Assembly (NCBI RefSeq): GCF_900105195.1
Contig: NZ_FNRX01000002.1
Location: forward strand, 3,472,001 to 3,536,000
Source: Rhodococcus pyridinivorans
GTDB taxonomy: Bacteria > Actinomycetota > Actinomycetes > Mycobacteriales > Mycobacteriaceae
Reading direction: 5' to 3'
Length of the DNA stretch: 64,000 nt
Below are positions 1 to 8,021 of this stretch, one piece after another. Position 1 is the stretch's first letter; every line of letters begins with the position of its first letter. The notes under the pieces are model-generated. The model did not search any database, was not told where the DNA came from, and saw only the letters and a program-made list of their open reading frames with translations. A program made the position numbers and the translations under genes.

Positions 1-520
1 ACTGCTCGTACCCGATGTCGCCGTCGTGGCGGGGCTTACCCAGATACGGCGCGCCACCGGGCAGATACGCAAGTCCGATCGGGTCGATCAGCCCACCTTC
101 GATGTAGAACAGACACCCACCGTCGACGGGTTGAATCCGCCACACCTGATACACACCGATCCGCCGACCGTCCCAGGACGGCGCACATTGCGCCGACGCT
201 GTGACCAAAGACCCCTTCGACACCGCAAACGCCACCGTCGACGGAACCGACAACACCACCAACACCGCAGTGGCAAGCACCAACGCCGGCGCGATCGCGG
301 TCGCGCGCAGAGCGCGAACCTTGAACCAGCCGATCAACCCGACCACCAACCACACCGCCCCCAGGATCAGAAGAACCCAGGACGCCAGAGCAAACCACGG
401 GAAGAACACCACCGGCGGGACGAACGTCCACACGATCACCCCGCACACCAGCCCGACAAAGACCGCAGTCACCCCCGACAGCACAGTCCACCAACGAGCC
501 GGACGCCCAGCGACAGTCAT
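1..520 (-). CDS. Partial membrane protein of unknown function (3' end outside window)
   Basis: Open reading frame from an ATG at 520 running off the left edge (173 codons visible, no stop). The protein opens with a basic stretch (MTVAGRPARWW), then three hydrophobic segments near residues 11-30, 34-60 and 74-98, and a soluble tail with several Cys and Trp residues (Cys at SAQCAPSW and GGCLFY). That layout suggests a small integral membrane protein with an extracytoplasmic C-terminal domain. I do not recognise the family. It is divergent from the lipoprotein at 643, so the two could share the 122-bp spacer as a promoter region. Reading on the opposite strand across the same bases is less protein-like. 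Confidence 0.6.
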   Translation of the reverse strand, partial: MTVAGRPARWWTVLSGVTAVFVGLVCGVIVWTFVPPVVFFPWFALASWVLLILGAVWLVVGLIGWFKVRALRATAIAPALVLATAVLVVLSVPSTVAFAVSKGSLVTASAQCAPSWDGRRIGVYQVWRIQPVDGGCLFYIEGGLIDPIGLAYLPGGAPYLGKPRHDGDIGYEQ

Positions 521-642
521 AACTCACCTTCGCACGCACCCCCGCACCAGAGCACAACCACCGGCGGGTGTCGGGCGAGCCGACCCCTCCGGAGGATCCA
601 CGAAAAGCCGGCATCACCTCGGCAATCGGTACCCTCCGAACC

Positions 643-1215
643 ATGAGCGTTCGAGCGGCGACCTTCTCGGTGGTCCTTGCTGCCATCCTGGCCAGCTGCG
701 CGAGCACAGACACCGACGCGGGCACCGATCAACTCGACCCGCCCACGAGTCCTCTGCCATCCAGCGAGCAGTCACAGCTCTATGCCGTGGCCTTACACCA
801 CCTCATCCTTGTCGACAATCCCTTCGCGACAGCACCGACCCCGATCGGGTCCGTCTACATCATCGACGGCCCTGCCTCACGCAGCGCACACATGTTCACC
901 GTCGCCGACGGGCCACCGTTCGACACGGAACTGAAGAACGAGATCACCGCGCAGTCCGCGGATCTGCCGCCGGTCGAGTTCACCGCCGATCCGCAGCAGT
1001 ACGCAGATCCCGCACGGCAGGGCCTGACCGGGGTCGCACACGACGGCGTCATCGTCGGCCTGTCCCCCACCTGGCCGCAGGACGACGGAACAGTCCATAT
1101 CAGCGCGGGACTCTGGTGCGGCATCGACTGCGGACTCGGCCTCACCTACGTCCTCGACCAGGTCGACGGACAGTGGACCGTGACCGGCACAACCGGACCG
1201 GTCTCCATTTCATGA
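643..1215 (+). CDS. Putative lipoprotein of unknown function
   Basis: 190-residue protein from ATG 643, chosen because it places a lipoprotein signal at the very N-terminus: MSVRAATFSVVLAAILASC, with a lipobox (LASC) at Cys19. An in-frame upstream start at 568 would bury the signal. The mature part is rich in Asp, Thr and Pro, with a C-terminal Cys pair near LWCGIDCG. No catalytic motif is recognised. It would be exported and lipid-anchored on the outer face of the plasma membrane. It is divergent from the membrane protein that starts at 520. Function unknown. Confidence 0.7.
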   Translation: MSVRAATFSVVLAAILASCASTDTDAGTDQLDPPTSPLPSSEQSQLYAVALHHLILVDNPFATAPTPIGSVYIIDGPASRSAHMFTVADGPPFDTELKNEITAQSADLPPVEFTADPQQYADPARQGLTGVAHDGVIVGLSPTWPQDDGTVHISAGLWCGIDCGLGLTYVLDQVDGQWTVTGTTGPVSIS

Positions 1216-1319
1216 TTGAAGTTCATGTCAGGCAAGAAGAACTTCACCTCTATCGACGTCGACAGTGACCTGCGCGAACACCCACGGCAGTGTGATGTTG
1301 CTGCCGATGGTCACCGCGA

Positions 1320-1510
1320 TCGAAGATGGTGCGCTCGCATCGGGGGCCGCCCCGCCGCGAGCCCGGCCGGGTTCGGGCGGGTTCGGGCGGACAAGGGCTA
1401 CGACCATCTCGTGCACCGGCGGTGGCTGCGGGCGTGGCATCGCCCGGCGCGGGATCGAGCGCAACAACCGGCTGGGTCGGTACCATGCGACGTGCAGCGA
1501 TGGGCATGAG
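1320..1510 (+). pseudogene. Remnant of a DDE transposase (IS5-like), frameshifted
   Basis: Two overlapping frames together give a recognisable piece of a DDE transposase: GRVRADKGYDHLVHRRWLRA in one frame, then IARRGIERNNRLGR in another. DKGYD is the second catalytic aspartate region of IS5-like transposases, and RGIERNNRLGR is the typical segment after it. Both ends are missing, so this is debris of an older insertion, cut short before the intact IS5-family element at 1541. The remaining bases between 1216 and 1540 show no gene. Confidence 0.55.
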
Positions 1511-1540
1511 AAGACCACGCAGAGCCCTCTCGCTAGGATC

Positions 1541-2587
1541 TAGGCCCTGTTTCATAAGCAAGCGCTCCGCAACCACATATTGATCGCAGCGATACGCACC
1601 ACCACTGTGTAACGGACCGCGAGCTTGTCGTATCTCGTTGCCACAGCACGATTCTGCTTGAGCAGGTTGATCCCGCACTCGACAGCATGCCGCTGCTTGT
1701 AGTGTGCGGGATCGAACTCCGGCGGCCTACCGCCGGCCGATCCTCTGCGTCGGCGATGTTCCACCTGATCCGACTTGACCGGAATCGTCGCCCGAATCCC
1801 GCGTTTACGCAGGTGAGCACGATTGGCAGCGCTGCTGTACGCCTTGTCCGCCAACACTCGATCCGGTCGCGTCCGAGCCCGGCCACCACCGAGGCGAGGC
1901 ACCTCGATCGCAGCGAGAACCGTCGTGAACTGCGGGCTGTCCCCGTATTGACCGGCGGTAATCACGATCGACAAGGGCTTGCGGCCCTGTTCGCAGGCCA
2001 GATGCGCCTTGGTGGTCCACCCGCCCCGCGAACGACCCAAGGCGTGGTCGTCCGGTTCGGTCTCTACCCCGCCGGGTGGCTCACGCTGGAGATCACCGTC
2101 TTTGCGGGCTCGAGCGGCGTGCTGGTGGGCCCGTGCGATCGTCGAGTCGACGCTCACGTCCCACGTGATCTCACCGGCAGCGTCGGCCAGGGCCTGCAAC
2201 GCGGTCAGGATCTGCGTCCACACCCCGGCGCGTTGCCACCGGCGGAACAGTCCGTAGACCGTCTGCCACGGTCCATATCGTGTCGGCATCTCCCGCCACG
2301 GTGCGCCGGTGCGGATGCGCCACCTGATTCCGTCGATGAGCTGGCGTTTCGTCCGTTTCGGTGGACGGCCGGTCTTCTGTGGACAGGGCAGCAGCGGCGC
2401 CAACCGCGCCCACTGGGCGTCGGTCAGGTCCGCGCGCCGCTGGACGGCTACGCTGGGCACGAGGTCTCCGGTATTCAAGGTTTTGCTTGGTCGCTAAACC
2501 CCGATACCGGAGACTTCACTCATTCAGTTGTTGCGACACTCCTGCTGGCACCATCTCGGTTCAAGATCACTTTCGAAACACGGCCTA
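1541..2587 (-). mobile_element. IS5-family insertion sequence
   Basis: Element of about 1.05 kb with one transposase gene on the minus strand. Its ends are imperfect inverted repeats: GGCCCTGTTTCATAAG at 1543-1558, and the reverse complement of 2570-2585 reads GGCCGTGTTTCGAAAG (13 of 16 match). CTAG occurs at both borders (1540-1543 and 2585-2588), which fits duplication of a TA or CTAG target. The right border is directly the left border of the IS630-family element. Confidence 0.8.
1552..2478 (-). CDS. IS5-family transposase
   Basis: 308-residue DDE transposase. The N-terminus has the helix-turn-helix-like IS5 domain ([14 protein letters not shown] ... [24 protein letters not shown]). Catalytic residues are visible: first Asp in [12 protein letters not shown], second Asp in VLADKAYSS, Glu in [14 protein letters not shown]. 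The reading frame is uninterrupted and the length is normal for the family, so the element may be active. It cuts and pastes the element at 1541-2587. The start codon falls just inside the right inverted repeat. Confidence 0.9.
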   Translation of the reverse strand: MNTGDLVPSVAVQRRADLTDAQWARLAPLLPCPQKTGRPPKRTKRQLIDGIRWRIRTGAPWREMPTRYGPWQTVYGLFRRWQRAGVWTQILTALQALADAAGEITWDVSVDSTIARAHQHAARARKDGDLQREPPGGVETEPDDHALGRSRGGWTTKAHLACEQGRKPLSIVITAGQYGDSPQFTTVLAAIEVPRLGGGRARTRPDRVLADKAYSSAANRAHLRKRGIRATIPVKSDQVEHRRRRGSAGGRPPEFDPAHYKQRHAVECGINLLKQNRAVATRYDKLAVRYTVVVRIAAINMWLRSACL

Positions 2588-3793
2588 GTGGCTCGACACA
2601 GATCGTTGACCGGGTAATCCCCGGCTGACCGACACGTCCACGGCAGACTATCTCCGAGTCGAGACAAGGAGGTGGTCGTGGCACGCAAACCGAGCGTGTT
2701 CGTCCGATCGTTGACCATGGAGGAAGGGCGACGGCTGCAGAAGATCAGTCGCACCGCCAAGGACCCGATCAAACTCCGTCGCGCCATCGTGGTGCTGATG
2801 TCTGCCCAAGGCCAGAGTGTCAAGGACATCACCTCGTTGATGCAGGTCAGCGACGACTACGTCCGCGATGTCATCCACGCATTCAACGAGCAGGGATTCG
2901 AGGCGTTGCACCCAAAATGGAACGGGGGACGACCGAAGGCGATCGATGAGCAGACCCGCGAGAAGATCTGCTTGATAGCCCGGACGTCCCCCGCCGATTG
3001 GAAAATCACCGCGTTCTCCACCTGGAGTCCGGCCAAGCTCGCCGAGCATCTGATCGCGCAGAAGGTCGTGCCGGCGATCAGCCGCGAGACACTGCGTCGC
3101 ATCCTGCGTGACGGAAAGGTCACCTGGCAGGCCACCACCACGTGGAAGGCATCGACCGATCCGGATTTCCTGTCGAAGATGCACACGATCCTCGCCCTGT
3201 ACGACACCCCGCCGGCCGACGGTCTGGTGGTCTGCGTCGACGAGTTCGGTCCGTTGAACCTGCAGCCGCGGAAAGGGAAATCGTGGCGACCGCAGACGCA
3301 TCCGTTGCGGTTGCGGGCGACGTATCACCGCTACGACTCCGGTGATGCACATGCTTACCGCCCTCGATTTGTCCAGCGGCCGAATGTATTACCGGATTCG
3401 TCCGCGCAAGCGCGTGGGTGAGTTCCTCGATCTTCTGAAGGTGTTGCGGGCCCGGTGGCCTGGGGAGAAGTTGTATGTGGTGCTCGACAACTTCTCCCCG
3501 CACCGGCACCAGAGTGTTCGTCGGTGGGCCGCCGACAACGATGTTGAGTTGGTGTTTCTGCCGACCTACGGGTCGTGGCTCAACTGGATCGAATCCGAGT
3601 TCGCGGCGTTGCGGTATTTCGCGCTCAATGGCACCGATCATCGCAGTCATGCCGAGCAGAACGCTGCGATCGCCGCATACGTGCGGTGGCGCAATGCTCG
3701 TGCCGAGCCGAAGACCCGGTTCGCCCCGGACTCACCGATCCGATCGTGGACCGAGTACCCGCATTACACGGCCAAGGTTGCTTGACGAGGCAC
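2588..3793 (+). mobile_element. IS630-family insertion sequence
   Basis: Element of about 1.2 kb flanked by TA at 2586-2587 and at 3794-3795, as expected for IS630/Tc1-type insertion into TA. Imperfect terminal inverted repeats: GTGGCTCGACA at the left, and the right end read in reverse gives GTGCCTCGTCA (9 of 11). The left TA is shared with the right edge of the IS5 element. The transposase is split by a one-base frameshift. Confidence 0.75.
2678..3785 (+). pseudogene. IS630-family transposase, split by a one-base frameshift
   Basis: Two reading frames make up one transposase. The first (GTG 2678, after AAGGAGG) has an N-terminal helix-turn-helix domain and the first catalytic Asp in VVCVDEFGPL. 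It loses homology near 3341, after the YHRYDSG segment. The second frame (from 3342) continues with MHMLTALDLSSGRMYYRI, the second Asp in VVLDNFSPH and Glu in NWIESEF. A +1 shift at about 3341 rebuilds a protein of about 370 residues. This could be a mutation or a programmed frameshift; no clear slippery heptamer is visible, so mutation is more likely. Confidence 0.75.
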
Positions 3794-3796
3794 TAG

Positions 3797-4359
3797 CTCT
3801 CCGCATCGACCCGCTCATCGACCGACGTCGGGACTCCCCCTCGACATATGCTGCAGAGCGCTCGGAGTATCCCAGCGGGACTCCTGTCGATCCAGGTGGC
3901 GGCCCGCGTCGGCAGCCGAGTTGCACCGGCATTAGCCGCCCGGTTTGATCCGGGAAATCCACGTCGCCCCTCGCGGTGCCTACAGCCACCGCCGCATGCC
4001 CGCCGACCCAACCATGGCTATGGGTGTCACGTGCAGCTCGGTTGCGACCGAACGAGTTGTAGGTCAGCAGCAGTCCCCTGAGCGCTTCGTGTCGGGTGGT
4101 TCCCCCACTGAACATACGACGCGTGCGGGAAGGTGTTCTGTGTCGTGATCCCGGACGCGTTCAGTCGGCGGATCAGAGTGGAAGAGCGACTCGCGACACT
4201 CTTCTGCATCCGTCATCTGGTGGGTGCGCCTTTGTTTCGGAAACAGCCTGTCGGGCGCCTCACCTTGAGTCCGGTGGGTTATCCGGTCAGCGATCCGTGA
4301 CGAGTCACCAACTACAACTGAGGGCGAAAGCCCGAGCCTAGGGATCCGTTTTGTTGCAC
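3797..4359. other. Non-coding spacer upstream of the biosynthetic operon
   Basis: About 560 bases between the IS630 element and the operon promoter. Several frames are open for 60-120 codons, but none has a convincing start, codon pattern or recognisable motif. A short perfect hairpin with a GNRA loop (GGGC-GAAA-GCCC, 4322-4333) lies just before the promoter. It may hold a regulatory site or the remains of a lost gene; nothing more can be supported. Confidence 0.4.
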
Positions 4360-4387
4360 TTGCGAAGCCCCGATCGGGCGCTATAGT
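4360..4387 (+). promoter_or_regulatory. Predicted sigma-70-type promoter of the biosynthetic operon
   Basis: TTGCGA (4360-4365), a 16-bp spacer, then TATAGT (4382-4387). Both boxes are close to the consensus for housekeeping sigma factors, and the site lies directly ahead of the nine-gene operon. Transcription would start near 4394 and leave a leader of about 138 nt before the GTG at 4532, or about 15 nt before an alternative in-frame ATG at 4409. Confidence 0.55.
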
Positions 4388-4531
4388 TGCCCGAAAGAAA
4401 CCGCTCGGATGGTTTCTTTTCGATGTCCGGGGGCCATCACCACAGCATCTGTTCCGCCTGCTCGTGCACGTCTCGACGCAGGTTTGGTCGATGCCGGGTT
4501 CTTTGCCTTCAACGTGATCAGAGGGGGAAAT

Positions 4532-5344
4532 GTGTATCCACGGGAAGTGCTGTTCGGGCGCATGCTGGGGTTGGTTACAGAGGAACAGCTGCGCGCACTG
4601 GGCAAGGCCACAGTGGCGATACCCGGTTGCGGCGGAACGGGGTACACGTATGCGGAGTGCCTCGCACGGATGGGCATCGGCAACTTCCGCCTCTCGGATA
4701 CGGACCGTTTCGGGCCGGAGAACATGAATCGCCAATTCGGTGCGACAGTGGACACCGTCGGACGTCTGAAGTCCGAGGTGCTGGAAGAGCGCTTGCGCTC
4801 GATCAATCCGGAGATCACCGTCACGCGGTTCCCGGACATCGACGAAGACAATGTCTCCGACTTCGTCGCCGGCGCCTCGGCGCTCTGCGACACCATCGAC
4901 TTCTTCGCCATGAACGAGCGTCGGATGCTGCACCGTCAGGCTCTCATTCACAAGGTGCCCACCGTGTTGTGCTGCCCGGTCGCGTACGGCGTGACGGGGC
5001 ACTACTTCAACTATCACGAGAACGATCGAATCGACTTCGACGTCCTGTTCCACCAGTCCGATTCGAACGACGAGCAGCAGAACCTCGAGAACTTCGGAAA
5101 CACACTCGCTCCGAACGCGTTGCATCGCGCCTATCTCGACGATCCGAATCTCGACTTCGAGAACCACAAGGTCGCCTCAGTGAGCGCCTCGTGCCTGCTG
5201 GCCACCTCGTGGGGGTCGATGCAGGCCGTGTGCGCAATCCTCGGACTGCCGTCCCAGTTCCGTCCCGTTCCCGAGATGTACGAGTTCGATCTTCGTGCAA
5301 TGCAATTCGTTTCCAGCTCCATGTCCACTGCTGTTCTCGGCTGA
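4532..5344 (+). CDS. ThiF/MoeB/HesA-family adenylating enzyme (E1-like)
   Basis: 270-residue protein from GTG 4532, preceded by GAGGGGG four bases upstream. An in-frame ATG at 4409 would add 41 residues with no family likeness. The fold is the E1-like Rossmann adenylation domain: nucleotide loop IPGCGGTGYTY, acidic strand LSDTDRFGPENMNRQFG (the family D-x-D...N-x-N-R-Q motif), GRLKSEVLEERL, and the catalytic-loop region CDTIDFFAMNERR. The family adenylates a carboxylate, usually the C-terminus of a carrier or peptide, sometimes an amino acid. The zinc CxxC pairs and catalytic Cys domain of MoeB and ThiF are absent. It is first in the operon; with the ArgC-like reductase three genes on, it may activate a carboxylate for reduction (inference). 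Confidence 0.8.
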   Translation: MYPREVLFGRMLGLVTEEQLRALGKATVAIPGCGGTGYTYAECLARMGIGNFRLSDTDRFGPENMNRQFGATVDTVGRLKSEVLEERLRSINPEITVTRFPDIDEDNVSDFVAGASALCDTIDFFAMNERRMLHRQALIHKVPTVLCCPVAYGVTGHYFNYHENDRIDFDVLFHQSDSNDEQQNLENFGNTLAPNALHRAYLDDPNLDFENHKVASVSASCLLATSWGSMQAVCAILGLPSQFRPVPEMYEFDLRAMQFVSSSMSTAVLG

Positions 5345-5369
5345 TCCCTTAGCGACCTTCGGAGATCTC

Positions 5370-6344
5370 ATGGCATCACTCTCTTCTGGCCTGCTCGAGC
5401 AGCCCGCCGAAATCAACGACCTGCCCGAACTCCTCGACCGCGCATACACGTATGGCGACAGTGACGCCTTGCTGCGGGTTCAGCAGCGCCTTGCGGACGT
5501 TCATGCGCGTTCGTTCGAAATTCCTTCTTCCGTGCCCCGGACCGGCTTGGACACCTTGCGTTCCGACCTGCACTGTGCGTTGCAGATCGAAGAGCGCATG
5601 CTCTCATACGAGGACCGATTCATCGACCACGCCGCATGCCCGTCAACGTCCGGGGGCGGGCTCGAATTCGTGCGCAGTCTGAAATCGATCGTTCGCGAGC
5701 ACCCAGCGAACCGGCACCCGTTCTATATCGAATTCCTGCCCGACAGTGCTGAAATCGGCGACATCGCCTACTACCTTGCGCAGGAGTCGGCGCTGGATCC
5801 GCGGTTCGACGACTTCATCGCTCTGATGCAAATCGGGATGTCCGTACGCCCGAAACTCGAACTGGCCGGCAACTACTGGGACGAGATGGGAAACGGTACC
5901 GAACCGCGCGTGCACACCGTGATGTTCCAGAACGCTCTCAACGAGGTCGGTGCCACCGACGACTTCATCCGCGAGAATCTCAGTGTCGACGCCATGGTAT
6001 GCGGGAACCTCTCAGCCATGCTGGCATTGCGCAGGCCTTTGATCTTCCGTGCCGTGGGCAGCTTCGCCGTGACCGAATTCCTGTTTCCGCGCCGGTGCGC
6101 GCAGCTGCTCGAGGCGTGGCGGCGTAACGCGCTCTCCGTCGAGGGAATCGAGTACCACCGCGAGCACATCGGCATCGATGCGCGCCATGCGTCGGGGTTT
6201 TTCAAGAACGTCATCATTCCCTTGGTCGAGGAACGTCCCGAGGTGGCACCCGAGATCTATTGGGGCGCCGTGGCGCGCCTCAACTCGTCGCAGCGCTACC
6301 TCGACTCCACCCTGCAGACCCTGACCTACGGAAGTGCCCGATGA
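5370..6344 (+). CDS. Haem-oxygenase-like diiron oxidase (iron-containing redox enzyme family)
   Basis: 324 residues from ATG 5370 (GGAGA upstream). The sequence has the hallmarks of the iron-containing redox enzyme / haem-oxygenase-like diiron oxidase family: helix with YYLAQES, the block ELAGNYWDEMGNG followed by RVHTVMF (Glu and His ligands), and late helix EYHREHIGIDARHA with further Glu, Asp and His ligands. Characterised members (for example BesC, SznF and UndA) use O2 for C-C cleavage, N-oxidation or desaturation of amino acids and related small acids. It follows the ThiF-like gene by 25 bp and shares an ATGA with the next gene, so its product probably acts in the same pathway. Substrate unknown. 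Confidence 0.8.
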   Translation: MASLSSGLLEQPAEINDLPELLDRAYTYGDSDALLRVQQRLADVHARSFEIPSSVPRTGLDTLRSDLHCALQIEERMLSYEDRFIDHAACPSTSGGGLEFVRSLKSIVREHPANRHPFYIEFLPDSAEIGDIAYYLAQESALDPRFDDFIALMQIGMSVRPKLELAGNYWDEMGNGTEPRVHTVMFQNALNEVGATDDFIRENLSVDAMVCGNLSAMLALRRPLIFRAVGSFAVTEFLFPRRCAQLLEAWRRNALSVEGIEYHREHIGIDARHASGFFKNVIIPLVEERPEVAPEIYWGAVARLNSSQRYLDSTLQTLTYGSAR

Positions 6345-7051
6345 ACACAGATCTCGCACAGCGCGGCTACGCACTCGTGGACGGCTTGTTCGCCACCGCC
6401 GAGCAACTGATCTCCTATGAGAACTGTCCGCACGATCCGTTCATGGGCAACGGCACCCGATACAAGCGGTTTTCCCAGTTCAAGCTCGTCCACGATAGCG
6501 ATGGTTGGGGCACCGAGTTGCTGCCGGCACGCGCCTACACCGCGCCAAAGGAGTTCAACCCGGTCGGTGGCGGATTCAAGCGCCCGTACGAGCCGCTCGA
6601 GGTGGACTTCAGCGGGATCGTCACCGAACTGGCGGACCAGCTCGGCCTCGACCGCACGACCGCCTGGCAGATCAACGTGCACCAGAACCGGAGCATCGCC
6701 GAACCCCGGCGCTCCGGCCAGCTGACTCCGGAAGGCCGGCACAAGGACGGTCACGAGTTCGTCACCATCAGCGCGTTCGCCCGTTCGAACGTCACCGGCG
6801 GCTGCACTCGGGTGTGGAGTGACGAGGAGGCCGGACAGCCGCTATGGGAACACACGATGACCCCCGGTCAAACGTTGCTGCTCGACGATCGGGCGGTCCT
6901 GCATGATGTGACCGACATCCAGGCGGCCACCGATGTCCGCGGCACCCGGGACATCCTCATCGTTGCCTACTCACGGTGGGACGAACGGTGGTACGGCGAC
7001 GAGCACGACACGGCCGTGCTCGAACCGCACGTTGTCCCGGGCCGGATGTGA
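6341..7051 (+). CDS. 2-oxoglutarate/Fe(II) dioxygenase, free amino acid hydroxylase type
   Basis: 236 residues; ATG 6341 overlaps the preceding stop (ATGA). The sequence fits the 2OG-Fe dioxygenase family that contains BsmA and the isoleucine hydroxylase IDO: WQINVHQNRS, then TPEGRHKDGHEF with the His-x-Asp iron pair, GGCTRVWS, LLLDDRAVLHDVTD with the distal His, and RGTRDILIVAYSRW, where the Arg should bind 2-oxoglutarate. Family members hydroxylate free aliphatic amino acids. Here it stands beside a diiron oxidase, so two separate O2-using steps are likely in this pathway. The actual substrate cannot be read from sequence. Confidence 0.8.
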   Translation: MNTDLAQRGYALVDGLFATAEQLISYENCPHDPFMGNGTRYKRFSQFKLVHDSDGWGTELLPARAYTAPKEFNPVGGGFKRPYEPLEVDFSGIVTELADQLGLDRTTAWQINVHQNRSIAEPRRSGQLTPEGRHKDGHEFVTISAFARSNVTGGCTRVWSDEEAGQPLWEHTMTPGQTLLLDDRAVLHDVTDIQAATDVRGTRDILIVAYSRWDERWYGDEHDTAVLEPHVVPGRM

Positions 7052-7073
7052 TCGGCCGGCGAGGACATCACTT

Positions 7074-8021
7074 ATGAGCATCTCCTTGTTCCTCGACGGG
7101 GCAGCCGGCACCACAGGTCTTCTGATCGAAGACCTGCTGCGACGCCATCACCCCGAGTTCGAAATCCTGCACTTGTCGGACGACGATCGAAAGGATCTCG
7201 CCGCCAAGCGCGCTCTCCTCGCCGAGGCCGAATGTGCTGTGCTGTGTCTTCCCGACGCCGCTGCGATGGAATCCGCTGCTCTGGCAGACGAACTGGGTGT
7301 GCGCGTGCTCGACGCCAGCAGTGCACACCGGGTGTCGGACGGTTGGGCATACGGGCTGCCCGAACTGGACCGCGGTGCCCAGCGACATCGGATCAGTGGT
7401 GCGTGGCGGGTAGCCAACCCCGGGTGCTACGCCACTGGGGCGCTCCTGTTGCTCAACCCGCTCTCGCGCGCCGGTCTCCTCCGCCGGAATGCGCACGTTC
7501 CCATCTTCGGAATCTCCGGCTACAGCGGAGGCGGTCGCGCGATGCTGCAGCGCTTCGAACGCGCCGGCGAGACCTTGCGCACCGGCAGCTACACCCACGA
7601 CCACGAGCACAAGCACGTGCGCGAGATCGTGAGACACAGCCCACTCGGCCGCAAGCCACAGTTCGTACCGTCCGTCGGTGCCTTCGAACGCGGGATGTCG
7701 GTGACGATCACCCTCGGTCGCGAAGCCCTGACCGACGAGACCGACGCCGTCGCCGTCCTGAAGCAGTACGAACAGTCCTATGCGGACGAGCAATTCGTCC
7801 AGGTGCGCACCGCGCAACCGGATGACCCGAACGGTCTGCTCATGGTCGACGACGTTGTGGGCACCAATAACGCTGCCGTCTACTGCTTCGACGACGGCAC
7901 CGACCTGACCTTGGTGTGCCACCTGGACAACCTCGGCAAGGGCGCGTCGCTGGCCGCAATTCAGAATCTGAACATCATGTTCGGCTACCCGGAAGGGCTC
8001 GGTATCGATGACCAGCACTGA
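7074..8021 (+). CDS. Type-2 ArgC-like semialdehyde dehydrogenase (N-acetyl-gamma-glutamyl-phosphate reductase family)
   Basis: 315 residues from ATG 7074. The N-terminal NAD(P) loop is FLDGAAGTTGLLIEDLL; the catalytic Cys is Cys118 in RVANPGCYATG; SGYSGGGRAML and HEHKHVREI (general-base His) follow; the C-terminal helix is NLGKGASLAAIQNLN. This matches the short, 'uncommon' form of ArgC. The family reduces an acyl phosphate (or an enzyme thioester made from one) to an aldehyde. No acetylglutamate-kinase-like gene lies in the operon, so a different activating enzyme, perhaps the ThiF-like protein, must supply the substrate (inference). It overlaps the DapF-like gene by 14 bp. Confidence 0.8.
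   Translation: MSISLFLDGAAGTTGLLIEDLLRRHHPEFEILHLSDDDRKDLAAKRALLAEAECAVLCLPDAAAMESAALADELGVRVLDASSAHRVSDGWAYGLPELDRGAQRHRISGAWRVANPGCYATGALLLLNPLSRAGLLRRNAHVPIFGISGYSGGGRAMLQRFERAGETLRTGSYTHDHEHKHVREIVRHSPLGRKPQFVPSVGAFERGMSVTITLGREALTDETDAVAVLKQYEQSYADEQFVQVRTAQPDDPNGLLMVDDVVGTNNAAVYCFDDGTDLTLVCHLDNLGKGASLAAIQNLNIMFGYPEGLGIDDQH

Noticed and set aside
4064..5167. Minus-strand open frame of 367 codons opposite the ThiF-like gene
   Set aside because: The plus strand encodes clear E1-like motifs and has a ribosome site; the minus frame has neither.
7074..8021. Calling this gene the housekeeping argC
   Set aside because: No other arginine genes adjoin, the protein is the short type-2 form, and it overlaps the DapF-like gene in a specialised operon.
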